Part shown: positions 54,647 to 64,000 of the stretch, in pieces
Layout: each line of letters starts with the position of its first letter
Position numbering within the stretch: position 1 is the first letter of the stretch
Assembly: GCF_006715175.1 (NCBI RefSeq)
Contig: NZ_VFMQ01000001.1
Location: 2,604,001-2,668,000, forward strand
Reading direction: 5' to 3'
Origin: Curtobacterium citreum
Lineage (GTDB): Bacteria > Actinomycetota > Actinomycetes > Actinomycetales > Microbacteriaceae
DNA length: 64,000 nt
The notes under the pieces: model-generated
The model's database searches: none
The model's input: the letters and a program-made list of their open reading frames with translations, nothing else
Told to the model about the DNA's origin: nothing
Made by a program: the position numbers and the translations under genes

Positions 54647-55917
54647 CGGCCGGTCCCCCACTCGTCGTCGAGCGTGGCAGCGACCGGGACCGCGACGGCG
54701 GCGTGCGGCACCGTCATCATCACGCTGGTGCCGGACCCGGGCGACGACCAGACCTGCACGTCGCCACCGACGCGCGCGATGCGCTCGCGGACGGAGCCGC
54801 GCAGGCCCATCCGGTCCGGGCTGGTCTCCTGCTCGTCGAAGCCACGGCCGTCGTCGACGACCATGACCGTGCACGATGCACCGTCGTCGAAGACGCTGAC
54901 CTCGGCTCGGTCGGTGCCGGCGTGCTTCCGGACGTTGGCGAGGCACTGGCCGACCGCGCGGAACAGCGCGGTCGAGGCGGTGTGGTCGAGGGCGCCGAGC
55001 ACGGCGGTGTCACCCGTCACGTCGACCTGCAGGCCCTCGGCGCGGTGCTCGTCGACCATCGCCTCGAACGCGTCGACGGCGACGGCGGACGGCCGGTCCA
55101 CGGTGGACCCGGACGGCGCGAGCCACTCCTTGCCGGTCAGCATCGCGACGTCGGACTCCACCGTGCGTGCGAGTTGCGGGTCCATCGGGCCGTCCGGTGC
55201 CAGGGCGATGGCGCCGAGGTGGTTGAGCACGGTGTCGTGGAGGATCGCCGCGGCCTCGGCCTCGACCCCGGCGCGGTACGCCGAGACGTGCTCCTCGCGC
55301 GCGGAGCGGAGCAGCTCGGGCTGGACCCGCTCGGACCGTGCGGTGTTCCGGCTGGTGAAGAGCACGAGCGCGACGACGAAGCCGAGGGTCACCCAGGCGA
55401 GCAGGAGCGGCCGTGGCGGCCCGTCCACCTGCGCGACGGCGATCGAGGTCGCGAGGCGTCCGACCAGGAACCCGCCGACCGACCAGAGCACGACGCGTCC
55501 GGCCACCGCGCCGGCACCACCGACGAGGACGAGCGGGATGATCACGAGCGACAGCAGGTAGCTCGTCACCCAGCCCGCCGGGACCTCGCGCTGCACGACG
55601 AGCGCGAACCACCACGCGGACACCCCGCCGACGAGCAGGAAGGCCACGGCCGACCGCCACGTGCCGAACTGCACGTGCACGCCGATCATCAGGGCCATCG
55701 GCACGAGGGCGAGCACGGCGCCGACGATCCGGACGTCCGGGTCGGCCAGCCGGTAGAGCAGCAGCACGACCGCCGCGGCCACCACGGACCCGACGGCGGC
55801 GGCATGGAAGGCGCGCACGGTCGACCAGGCATTCACGCGGGGCGCGAGGTGCGTGGGGATGCCGAGCACGGGTCGAGGGTCCTTCCGGAGGGTCGTCGTG
55901 TCGCCGACGACGGCCAT
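54643..55917 (-). CDS. Membrane sensor histidine kinase
   Basis: 424 residues. About six to seven membrane helices within ~35-195. The cytoplasmic part has the phospho-acceptor motif AAILHDTVLNHLGAI (His227), N box LANVRKHAG, and G box VVDDGRGFDEQ and GLRGSVRERI. NarL-type kinase. The ATG at 55917 lies 14 bp downstream of the box TTCGGGGTACA (minus strand). The box also occurs upstream of the tad cluster. First gene of a three-gene signalling operon that continues into tdk. Confidence 0.9.
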   Translation of the reverse strand: MAVVGDTTTLRKDPRPVLGIPTHLAPRVNAWSTVRAFHAAAVGSVVAAAVVLLLYRLADPDVRIVGAVLALVPMALMIGVHVQFGTWRSAVAFLLVGGVSAWWFALVVQREVPAGWVTSYLLSLVIIPLVLVGGAGAVAGRVVLWSVGGFLVGRLATSIAVAQVDGPPRPLLLAWVTLGFVVALVLFTSRNTARSERVQPELLRSAREEHVSAYRAGVEAEAAAILHDTVLNHLGAIALAPDGPMDPQLARTVESDVAMLTGKEWLAPSGSTVDRPSAVAVDAFEAMVDEHRAEGLQVDVTGDTAVLGALDHTASTALFRAVGQCLANVRKHAGTDRAEVSVFDDGASCTVMVVDDGRGFDEQETSPDRMGLRGSVRERIARVGGDVQVWSSPGSGTSVMMTVPHAAVAVPVAATLDDEWGTGR

Positions 55918-55930
55918 CGGGAGGCTGTCG

Positions 55931-55941
55931 TGTACCCCGAA
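55931..55941 (-). promoter_or_regulatory. TTCGGGGTACA box upstream of the kinase operon
   Basis: Identical over 11 bp to the box at 42066-42076 upstream of tadA, both on the minus strand. It may be a binding site, or its GGGTAC part may be the -10 of a stress-type sigma factor promoter. Confidence 0.4.
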
Positions 55942-56023
55942 ACGAGCACCGTTCGGCGACCCGCCCGATGTTACCGCCGATCACCGACACTCGGTGTCCC
56001 CCGAACGCGGAAGCGCACTCGCG

Positions 56024-57172
56024 TCAGAACAGGGTCGGCCCGGACGCCGCACCGACGCTGGCCGTCCGATGCCCCCAGCCGGGGTCCGCGCGCTGCAGCG
56101 GCGACACCGACGGACGCGACTGCTCGTCGAGCGGCGAGGCCGTGGGTCCCGTCGGGATCGTGCGCAGCCGTTCCTCGCGGTCGCGGAACCCCATCGAGCC
56201 GGTCGCCGGGTCGACCCGACCGACCGCGACCCCGTGGGCGCGCAGGATGGGACGGACCCGCTCCGCGAGCCACCGGCGGTAGTCCTTCGGGGCGTACGTG
56301 TTGTCGAGGTACATCGACCGGTACCGCGCGACCAGGTCCGGCCGGGTCTGCTGCAGCCACGCGAACCACCACGGCTTGACCCCGGGCCGCAGGTGCAACG
56401 CCGAGTACATGACGCTCGTCGCACCGGCCGCGGCCGCCCGCCCGATCGCGTCGTCGAGGTGTGCCCGGGTGTCGGTGATGAACGGCAGCACGGGCATCAG
56501 GAACACCGAGCAGTCGAGGCCCGCGTCCCGGATCGCCCGGACGGTCGCCAACCGTGCCGCCGTCGTCGGGGTGCCCGGCTCGACCTGCTGCTGCAGCGCG
56601 TCGTCGTACACCGCGATCGACATCGCCAGGTCGATCGGTACCTGCCGTGCCGCCTCGGCCAGCAGGGGCAGGTCGCGTCGGAGCAGCGTGCCCTTCGTCA
56701 GGATGCTGAACGGCGTCCCGGACTCGGCGAGGGCACGGATCACGCCCGGCATCAGCCGGTACTTGCCCTCGGCGCGCTGGTACGGGTCGGTGTTCGTGCC
56801 GAGGGCGACCGGGTGCCCCTGCCAGCTCGGTCGGCGGAGTTCGCGGCGGAGCACGTCGGCGACGTTGGTCTTCACGACGATCTGCTGGTCGAAGTCCGCG
56901 CCGCCGTCGAACTCCAGGTAGGTGTGCGTCGGCCGGGCGAAGCAGTACACGCACGCGTGGCTGCACCCGCGGTACGGGTTGATCGTCCAGCCGTAGGTAC
57001 CGGCACCGTCGGCACTGGGCACACGGTTCAGGGCACTCTTCGCCAGGACCTCGTGGAAGGTGACGCCCGCGAACTCCGGCGTCGTGACGCTCCGCACGAG
57101 TCCGCTGTTCGACGCGAGTCCCGGGAGCGCGTCGGTCCGCTCCGCGTCGATCGCCTGCCCACTCCACCGCAT
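56024..57172 (-). CDS. Rv2578c-family radical SAM protein
   Basis: 382 residues. Radical SAM cysteines CSHACVYC (Cys70, 74, 77) follow WTINPYRG. GTNTDPYQRAEG and FSILTKGTLLRRDL mark the Rv2578c / SplB-like family, related to spore photoproduct lyase. It binds a [4Fe-4S] cluster and S-adenosylmethionine; a DNA-repair role is suspected. The ATG at 57172 is chosen because a perfect LexA box ends 9 bp upstream, while the ATG at 57190 lies inside the box. The last ~45 residues are a polar tail. Confidence 0.88.
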   Translation of the reverse strand: MRWSGQAIDAERTDALPGLASNSGLVRSVTTPEFAGVTFHEVLAKSALNRVPSADGAGTYGWTINPYRGCSHACVYCFARPTHTYLEFDGGADFDQQIVVKTNVADVLRRELRRPSWQGHPVALGTNTDPYQRAEGKYRLMPGVIRALAESGTPFSILTKGTLLRRDLPLLAEAARQVPIDLAMSIAVYDDALQQQVEPGTPTTAARLATVRAIRDAGLDCSVFLMPVLPFITDTRAHLDDAIGRAAAAGATSVMYSALHLRPGVKPWWFAWLQQTRPDLVARYRSMYLDNTYAPKDYRRWLAERVRPILRAHGVAVGRVDPATGSMGFRDREERLRTIPTGPTASPLDEQSRPSVSPLQRADPGWGHRTASVGAASGPTLF

Positions 57173-57180
57173 GCCGCCAT

Positions 57181-57196
57181 TCGAACACACGTTCGA
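57181..57196 (-). promoter_or_regulatory. LexA (SOS) box
   Basis: TCGAAC-ACAC-GTTCGA, a perfect match to the actinobacterial LexA operator TCGAAC-N4-GTTCGA, 9 bp upstream of the radical SAM start. It predicts induction by DNA damage. Confidence 0.85.
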
Positions 57197-57223
57197 ACAG
57201 TGGTCAAGCCGGGCGAGCCCGGT

Positions 57224-58711
57224 TCAGTGGTGCAGCCCGAGCACCTTCGCGGTCCGCGCGAGGGTCTCGTCCGCGAGCGCCGGGTCGGAGCCGAGGTCCG
57301 TGCCGTACGTCGGCACCATCTCGCGCACCGTCGGCTCCCAGCCTGCCCAGCGGTCCGGGAAGCACCGCTGCAGCATGGACAGCATGATCGGCACCGCGGT
57401 GGACGCCCCGGGGCTCGCACCGAGCAGACCCGCGATCGACCCGTCGGCCGACGTGATGACCTCGGTCCCGAACTGCAGCACCCCACCCTTCTCGCGGTCG
57501 GGCTTGATCACCTGGACACGCTGCCCGGCGGTGATCCGGTGCCAGTTGTCCGGCTCGGCCGTCGGCATGAACTCGCGGAGGGCGTCGAACTTCGTCTGCT
57601 TCGACGCGAGCAGCTGTCCGACGAGGTAGCGGACGAGGTCGAAGTTCGAGAACGCGACGCTGAGCATCGGGCGCAGGTTGTGTGGTCGGATCGAGCGGAA
57701 CAGGTCGAGCACGGAGCCCTGCTTGAGGAACTTCGGGCTGAACCCGGCGTACGGGCCGAACATGAGCGACGCCTTGCCGTCGACGATGCGGGTGTCGAGG
57801 TGCGGGACGGACATCGGCGGAGCGCCGACGCTCGCCTTGCCGTACACCTTCGCCGCGTGCTTCTGCACGACCTCGGGCTCGTCGGTCCGGAGGAACTCGC
57901 CGGACACCGGGAACCCGCCGTACCCGCGGATCTCCGGGATGCCGGACTTCTGCAGCAGGTGGAGTGCTCCGCCGCCCGCGCCGACGAAGACGAACTTCGC
58001 CGCGATGCGCTGCGTGGAGCGACCGATCTCGTTGCGGACGTCGAGGACCCAGCCCTCGGACACCGTCGAGCGGGTGATCTTCCGGACCTGGTGTGACGGC
58101 TCGAACTCGACGCCGGCGATCTCGAGCTCGTCGAAGAGCTGGCGGGTCAGCGACCCGAAGTCGACGTCGGAGCCGGCGGCGGAGTACGTCGCCGCGATCG
58201 GCTGGTCCTTCTTGCGCCCCGGGATGAGCGCGGGTGCCCACTGCCGGATCTGCGCGGGGTCGTCCGAGAACTCGATGCCCGCGAACAGCGGGTGGTCCTT
58301 GAGCGCCTCCCAGCGCTTCCGCATGTACTCGACGTTGTCAGCACCCCAGACGAACGAGATGTGCGGCGTCGGGTTGATGAAGTTCGAAGGTTCCGGCAGC
58401 GCACCGGTCTCGACGAGGTGGGCCCAGAACTGCCGCGACACCTGGAACTGCTCGTTGACCGTGACGGCCTTCGCGATCTCGACCCGTCCGTCGGGCAGCT
58501 CGGGCGTGTAGTTCAGCTCGCAGAGCGCCGAGTGCCCGGTGCCCGCGTTGTTCCACGGGTTCGAGGACTCCTGCGCGACCGATCCGAGCCGCTCGTACAC
58601 GCGGATGCGCCACGTGGGCTCGAGCCGGTGGATGATCGCGCCGAGCGTGGCGCTCATGATCCCTCCCCCGACCAGGACGACGTCGATGGGGTCCACCTGC
58701 TTCACTGCCAC
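57224..58711 (-). CDS. mqo: Malate:quinone oxidoreductase
   Basis: 495 residues. FAD-binding VVLVGGGIMSATLGAII at the start, then SSNPWNNAGTGHSALCELNYTP, a signature of Mqo; FVGAGGGALHLLQKSGI in the middle. It oxidises malate to oxaloacetate and reduces quinone at the membrane, an alternative to NAD-dependent malate dehydrogenase common in actinobacteria. GTG start. It is followed by the LexA-controlled gene on the same strand. Confidence 0.96.
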   Translation of the reverse strand: MAVKQVDPIDVVLVGGGIMSATLGAIIHRLEPTWRIRVYERLGSVAQESSNPWNNAGTGHSALCELNYTPELPDGRVEIAKAVTVNEQFQVSRQFWAHLVETGALPEPSNFINPTPHISFVWGADNVEYMRKRWEALKDHPLFAGIEFSDDPAQIRQWAPALIPGRKKDQPIAATYSAAGSDVDFGSLTRQLFDELEIAGVEFEPSHQVRKITRSTVSEGWVLDVRNEIGRSTQRIAAKFVFVGAGGGALHLLQKSGIPEIRGYGGFPVSGEFLRTDEPEVVQKHAAKVYGKASVGAPPMSVPHLDTRIVDGKASLMFGPYAGFSPKFLKQGSVLDLFRSIRPHNLRPMLSVAFSNFDLVRYLVGQLLASKQTKFDALREFMPTAEPDNWHRITAGQRVQVIKPDREKGGVLQFGTEVITSADGSIAGLLGASPGASTAVPIMLSMLQRCFPDRWAGWEPTVREMVPTYGTDLGSDPALADETLARTAKVLGLHH

Positions 58712-58755
58712 CCGTCGATCCTACCGGCGTGCGGCCGGGTGCGAGCCGACCGACA

Positions 58756-58803
58756 GACGGACGGGAGGCACGTGGCGGACCCGCCACGTGCCTCCCGTCC
58801 GTC
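58756..58803. terminator. 48-bp palindrome after asd (family member E)
   Basis: 23-bp perfect arms (GACGGACGGGAGGCACGTGG, then CGG) around AC. It lies 21 bp past the asd stop on the minus strand and upstream of mqo. Confidence 0.87.
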
Positions 58804-58824
58804 TTCTGGTCCCTACCCCGGCCG

Positions 58825-61171
<2,347 letters not shown>

Positions 61172-61336
61172 TGCTTGGTACTCCCGGGAACGACGGATCC
61201 GCGATGTGGAGCGGTTCGACAATGGTAGAGGGTGTTCCGCGGATGTTGCGTCGGAACGGGGTGGGACGCAAGGATCCTGCGTGCTGTTGGGCGTGAGGAG
61301 CCGCGCGGCGGGTGCGTGCCGCCGGTGGCGTCGTGC

Positions 61337-61936
61337 TCAGCCGCCGACCAGGCGACGACCCTCGAAGGCCCGTCCGAGTGTGACCTCGTCGGCGTACTCC
61401 AGGTCGCCGCCCACGGGCAGACCGGACGCGAGTCGGGTCGTCCGGATGCCCATCGGGACGAGCAGACGACTGAGGTACGTCGCCGTCGCTTCGCCCTCGA
61501 GGTTCGGGTCGGTCGCGATGATGACCTCGTCCACCGTGCCGTCGGCCAGGCGCGTCATGAGCTGCTGGATGCGCAGGTCGTCCGGACCGACACCGTCGAT
61601 CGGGCTGATCGCACCGCCGAGCACGTGGTAGAGCCCGCGGAACTCGCGCGTCCGTTCGATCGCGGCGACGTCCTTCGCCTCTTCCACCACGCAGATCACG
61701 GTCGGCGAACGACGGGGGTCGCGGCAGATGCTGCAGCGCTCGGACTCGGTCACGTTGCCGCAGACCTCGCAGAAGCGGACCTTCTCCTTGACGTCGGCCA
61801 GGAGCTCCGCCAGTCGGCTCGGGTCGAACGACTCGGTCTGCAGGATGTGGAACGCGATCCGCTGCGCGGACTTCGGGCCGATGCCGGGCAGGCGACCGAA
61901 CTCGTCGATCAGGTCCTGGACGATGCCGTCGTACAT
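61337..61936 (-). CDS. recR: Recombination mediator RecR
   Basis: 199 residues. The N-terminal helix-hairpin-helix [18 protein letters not shown], zinc finger C-x2-C-x8-C-x2-C (Cys56, 59, 68, 71), Toprim [15 protein letters not shown], and Walker-B-like [15 protein letters not shown]. It works with RecO and RecF in gap repair. The ATG shares one base with the dnaX stop (TGATG). The dnaX-recR order is widely conserved. Confidence 0.96.
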   Translation of the reverse strand: MYDGIVQDLIDEFGRLPGIGPKSAQRIAFHILQTESFDPSRLAELLADVKEKVRFCEVCGNVTESERCSICRDPRRSPTVICVVEEAKDVAAIERTREFRGLYHVLGGAISPIDGVGPDDLRIQQLMTRLADGTVDEVIIATDPNLEGEATATYLSRLLVPMGIRTTRLASGLPVGGDLEYADEVTLGRAFEGRRLVGG

Positions 61937-64000
61937 CAGGCACCTTCCTCGTGCAGGGCGGTCTCCTCGATGAACTGGGCACCGAGGATCTCACGGACGA
62001 CGGCCTCGCCGTAGCGTCCCGCGACGGGGGCACGACGGGCCGGAGGTGCGGTGGTCGGCTGCGGCCGGGCGGCCTGCTGTCGGGGTGCGGCCTGCTGCTG
62101 GGCGGCGCCCTGCTGTCGGGCAGCGCCCTGCTGCAGGCCGGACGCCGCTGCGGGCGGTGTCGGCGCCGCGGCCGGCGCTCCGGTGCCCGGGTCGGGGAAC
62201 GGGGCGCCGTCGTCGTACGGCTCGTCGTCGAGGGGGTGGTCGTCGACGGGCACGTCGGACCGGGTCGCCGAGGTGTCGGGCGCAGCGGGTGCGGACCCCG
62301 ACGTCTCGGCTGCCGCCGGTGCGGCGGCCGAGGTGGACTCGGCACGCGGGCGCGGCGTCGCGGAGGCGCCTCCGCCGAGTGCCGAGGCCGGACGCAGCTG
62401 TGCGGCGAGCGCTGCGTCGGCGGCGGGGTCGCCGACGACCGGGACGGGGGTGACGGGCTCGCCGGTGTCCGTCGTGCCGAAGGGCGCCGACCAGCTCGGT
62501 TCCGCTCGTCCGGCCGGGGCGGCGGGTGCGGGCGTCGGGTCCGTCGCCGGGATGGTGGCGACGGCCCAGTCGGTGACCGGGCTGCTGGACGCCGGCGCCG
62601 GTGGCGGTGTCACCGCGGGCTGCGGTGCGGGAGTCGGTGCCGCGGGAGCCTGGGGCGCCTGCTGCTGCCCCGGAGCCTGCGGCGCCTGAGCCCGCGGCGC
62701 CGCGACCTCGGGCTCGGGCTTCGGCTCGGGGGCACGACGCTCCGGCGCCGCCGCCTGCTGCGCCTGCTGCGGGGCCTGCTGCGCCTGCTGCGGGGCCTGC
62801 TGTGCCTGCTGCTGCGGGATCTGCTGCTGCGGAGCCCGCTGCTGACCGTGCGGCTGCTGCTGGTGCTGCCCGGGCCCGCGGGCGACGAACTTCACCCGGA
62901 GTCCGAGGACGTCGATGATCGCCGAGCGGAGGAGCTCACTGACGCTCGTCGCGGGATCGGACATCTCCTTGAAGGACGCCACGTCCTGCTGGCTCGGGAA
63001 CGTCAGGGTGAGCACGTCCTCACGCAGGGCTGTGACCTGCGCCGTGACGACCACGGACCACGCCGACCGACGGGCCTTCTGCACGTGCTCGACGACCTGC
63101 GGCCAGGCGTCGCGGAGCTGCTGGAAGCCCACGGCCGAGATGGGACGGACCACGGGCTCGTCGCCGACGGCCGTGCCCTGCCCGGTCGACGAGGCGTTGG
63201 CCGTGCCGGACGGGGCGGCCGGGGCATCCGTCGACGGGCGCTCGGCGTGCGGCTGCTGCACGGGCTGCGGGGTGCTCGGGGCGACCGCTCCCCACGCCGC
63301 GGCGGCGTCACGCACGGCATCTCCGGGGGCGGCCGACCCGCCGGCGGACGACGACTCGGTGGTCGAGCGTGCGCTCGCTGCAGGAGCCGCCGACTGCGCG
63401 GGCGCAGCGGTCGACTCAGGCGAAGCGGTCGACGCGGGCGCCGGAGCCGCGGTGCGCTGCGGAGCGGCAGGAGCCACGGCCGCCGTGGAGCCGCCCTGGT
63501 GTCCGCCCGCGTCGCCGACACCGACACGGCGCTCGAGCCGCTCCACACGGGCGAGGGCCCCGCGCTGGGTGTCGTCGGCCTCGGGCACGAGCATGCGTGC
63601 CGTCATCAGCTCGAGGTGCAGCCGCGGTGAGGTCGCACCGGTCATGTCCGTCAGGGCGCGGTTCGCGATGTCCGCCGCCCGGGACAGCGCCGTCGCCCCG
63701 AACACCCCGGCCTGGCGGGTCATGGTGTCGAGTTCCTCGGGCGAGATGCCGCGCAGGACCGCCGCCGCGCTCTCGTTCGTGGCGGCGACGACGATCAGGT
63801 CACGAAGCCGCTCGAGCAGGTCCTCGACGAAGCGTCGCGGGTCTTGACCGGTCTGCACGACGCGGTCGATGGCCGCGAACGCCGATGCCGGGTCCGCGAC
63901 GGCGAGCGCGTCGACCACGTCGTCGAGCAGTGCCGCGTCGGTGTAGCCGAGCAGGGCGACGGCACGCTCGTACGCGATGGCGCCGTCCTCGCTCCCCGCC
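61936..64000 (-). CDS. dnaX: DNA polymerase III gamma/tau subunit, 3' part
   Basis: 688 codons of the 3' part; the start and the AAA+ ATPase region lie beyond the right edge of the window. The visible part begins in the clamp-loader helical region ([24 protein letters not shown], then [20 protein letters not shown]), which fits domain III. A long Ala/Pro/Gln-rich stretch follows, with tracts such as [13 protein letters not shown]. An ordered tau-like block ([19 protein letters not shown]) sits in the middle. The end ALHEEGA overlaps recR. It bridges polymerase and helicase at the replication fork. Confidence 0.93.
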   Translation of the reverse strand, partial: AGSEDGAIAYERAVALLGYTDAALLDDVVDALAVADPASAFAAIDRVVQTGQDPRRFVEDLLERLRDLIVVAATNESAAAVLRGISPEELDTMTRQAGVFGATALSRAADIANRALTDMTGATSPRLHLELMTARMLVPEADDTQRGALARVERLERRVGVGDAGGHQGGSTAAVAPAAPQRTAAPAPASTASPESTAAPAQSAAPAASARSTTESSSAGGSAAPGDAVRDAAAAWGAVAPSTPQPVQQPHAERPSTDAPAAPSGTANASSTGQGTAVGDEPVVRPISAVGFQQLRDAWPQVVEHVQKARRSAWSVVVTAQVTALREDVLTLTFPSQQDVASFKEMSDPATSVSELLRSAIIDVLGLRVKFVARGPGQHQQQPHGQQRAPQQQIPQQQAQQAPQQAQQAPQQAQQAAAPERRAPEPKPEPEVAAPRAQAPQAPGQQQAPQAPAAPTPAPQPAVTPPPAPASSSPVTDWAVATIPATDPTPAPAAPAGRAEPSWSAPFGTTDTGEPVTPVPVVGDPAADAALAAQLRPASALGGGASATPRPRAESTSAAAPAAAETSGSAPAAPDTSATRSDVPVDDHPLDDEPYDDGAPFPDPGTGAPAAAPTPPAAASGLQQGAARQQGAAQQQAAPRQQAARPQPTTAPPARRAPVAGRYGEAVVREILGAQFIEETALHEEGA

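Noticed and set aside
61172..61336. Lysine riboswitch or T-box before lysC
   Set aside because: The 165-bp gap is short and contains none of the conserved elements I would expect.

Overview
The window is about 72% GC, almost fully coding, and uses many GTG starts, 4-bp ATGA/GTGA gene overlaps and leaderless promoters. Gene content (Rv3654c-Rv3660c-type tad cluster, 6C RNA, LexA box of the TCGAAC-N4-GTTCGA type, Rv2578c-type radical SAM protein, Mqo, DUF805 proteins with Tyr/Gln/Pro-rich tails) points to an actinobacterium. The overall pattern best fits the family Microbacteriaceae (Curtobacterium-like). That family assignment is an inference from gene content, not from a marker gene. The sequence looks like ordinary chromosome. 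I see no prophage, insertion sequence, integrase, CRISPR array or rRNA operon.

Layout. 0.2-5.3 kb: a lipoprotein and a DUF1023 alpha/beta-hydrolase with a WXG100-like N-terminus, then divergent GDP-mannose synthesis (manC) and a GDP-mannose-type glycosyltransferase. 5.4-9.7 kb: sdhCDAB and a TNT-domain (NAD glycohydrolase-type) protein. 9.8-12.1 kb: a DUF4190 protein and three DUF805 membrane paralogues. 12.2-13.6 kb: a quinone-oxidoreductase-like protein and a small four-cysteine secreted protein. 13.7-20.0 kb: a mannitol PTS block (ptsI, mtlA, mtlF, mtlD on the minus strand; a DeoR repressor and ptsH on the plus strand). 20.2-24.5 kb: xth, trpS, a GNAT acetyltransferase, ribD and ribA. 24.8-33.1 kb: an MHS-type transporter, an ABC exporter, succinate-semialdehyde dehydrogenase with nicotinamidase, a DacB-type carboxypeptidase and a Gfo/Idh oxidoreductase. 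33.1-38.9 kb: a GC-rich tandem repeat, tRNA-Thr, a TetR regulator, holB, tmk and topA. 39.0-42.4 kb: a minimal tad pilus cluster preceded by a 6C RNA. 42.6-49.0 kb: acs, RidA and DUF4177-like proteins, a class A PBP, a metallophosphoesterase and tRNA-Pro. 49.2-56 kb: two two-component systems around an LLM oxidoreductase and thymidine kinase. 56-64 kb: a LexA-controlled radical SAM protein, mqo, asd, lysC, recR and the 3' part of dnaX.

Genes that work together. ManC makes the donor that the neighbouring transferase should use. SdhCDAB and Mqo both feed the quinone pool. MtlA/MtlF/PtsI/PtsH import mannitol and MtlD makes fructose-6-phosphate from it. LysC and Asd are the first two steps of aspartate-family amino acid synthesis. 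RecR, DnaX, HolB, Tmk and TopA serve DNA replication and repair.

The points most worth a second look are: a 6C RNA beside the tad cluster; a TadE-like gene with no stop codon of its own that runs in frame into topA; a perfect LexA box at the radical SAM gene; a dispersed family of long palindromes at gene ends; a TNT-domain protein; and a TGTACCCCGAA box shared by the tad and sensor-kinase promoters. I did not find a clear multi-gene system that looks wholly undescribed.
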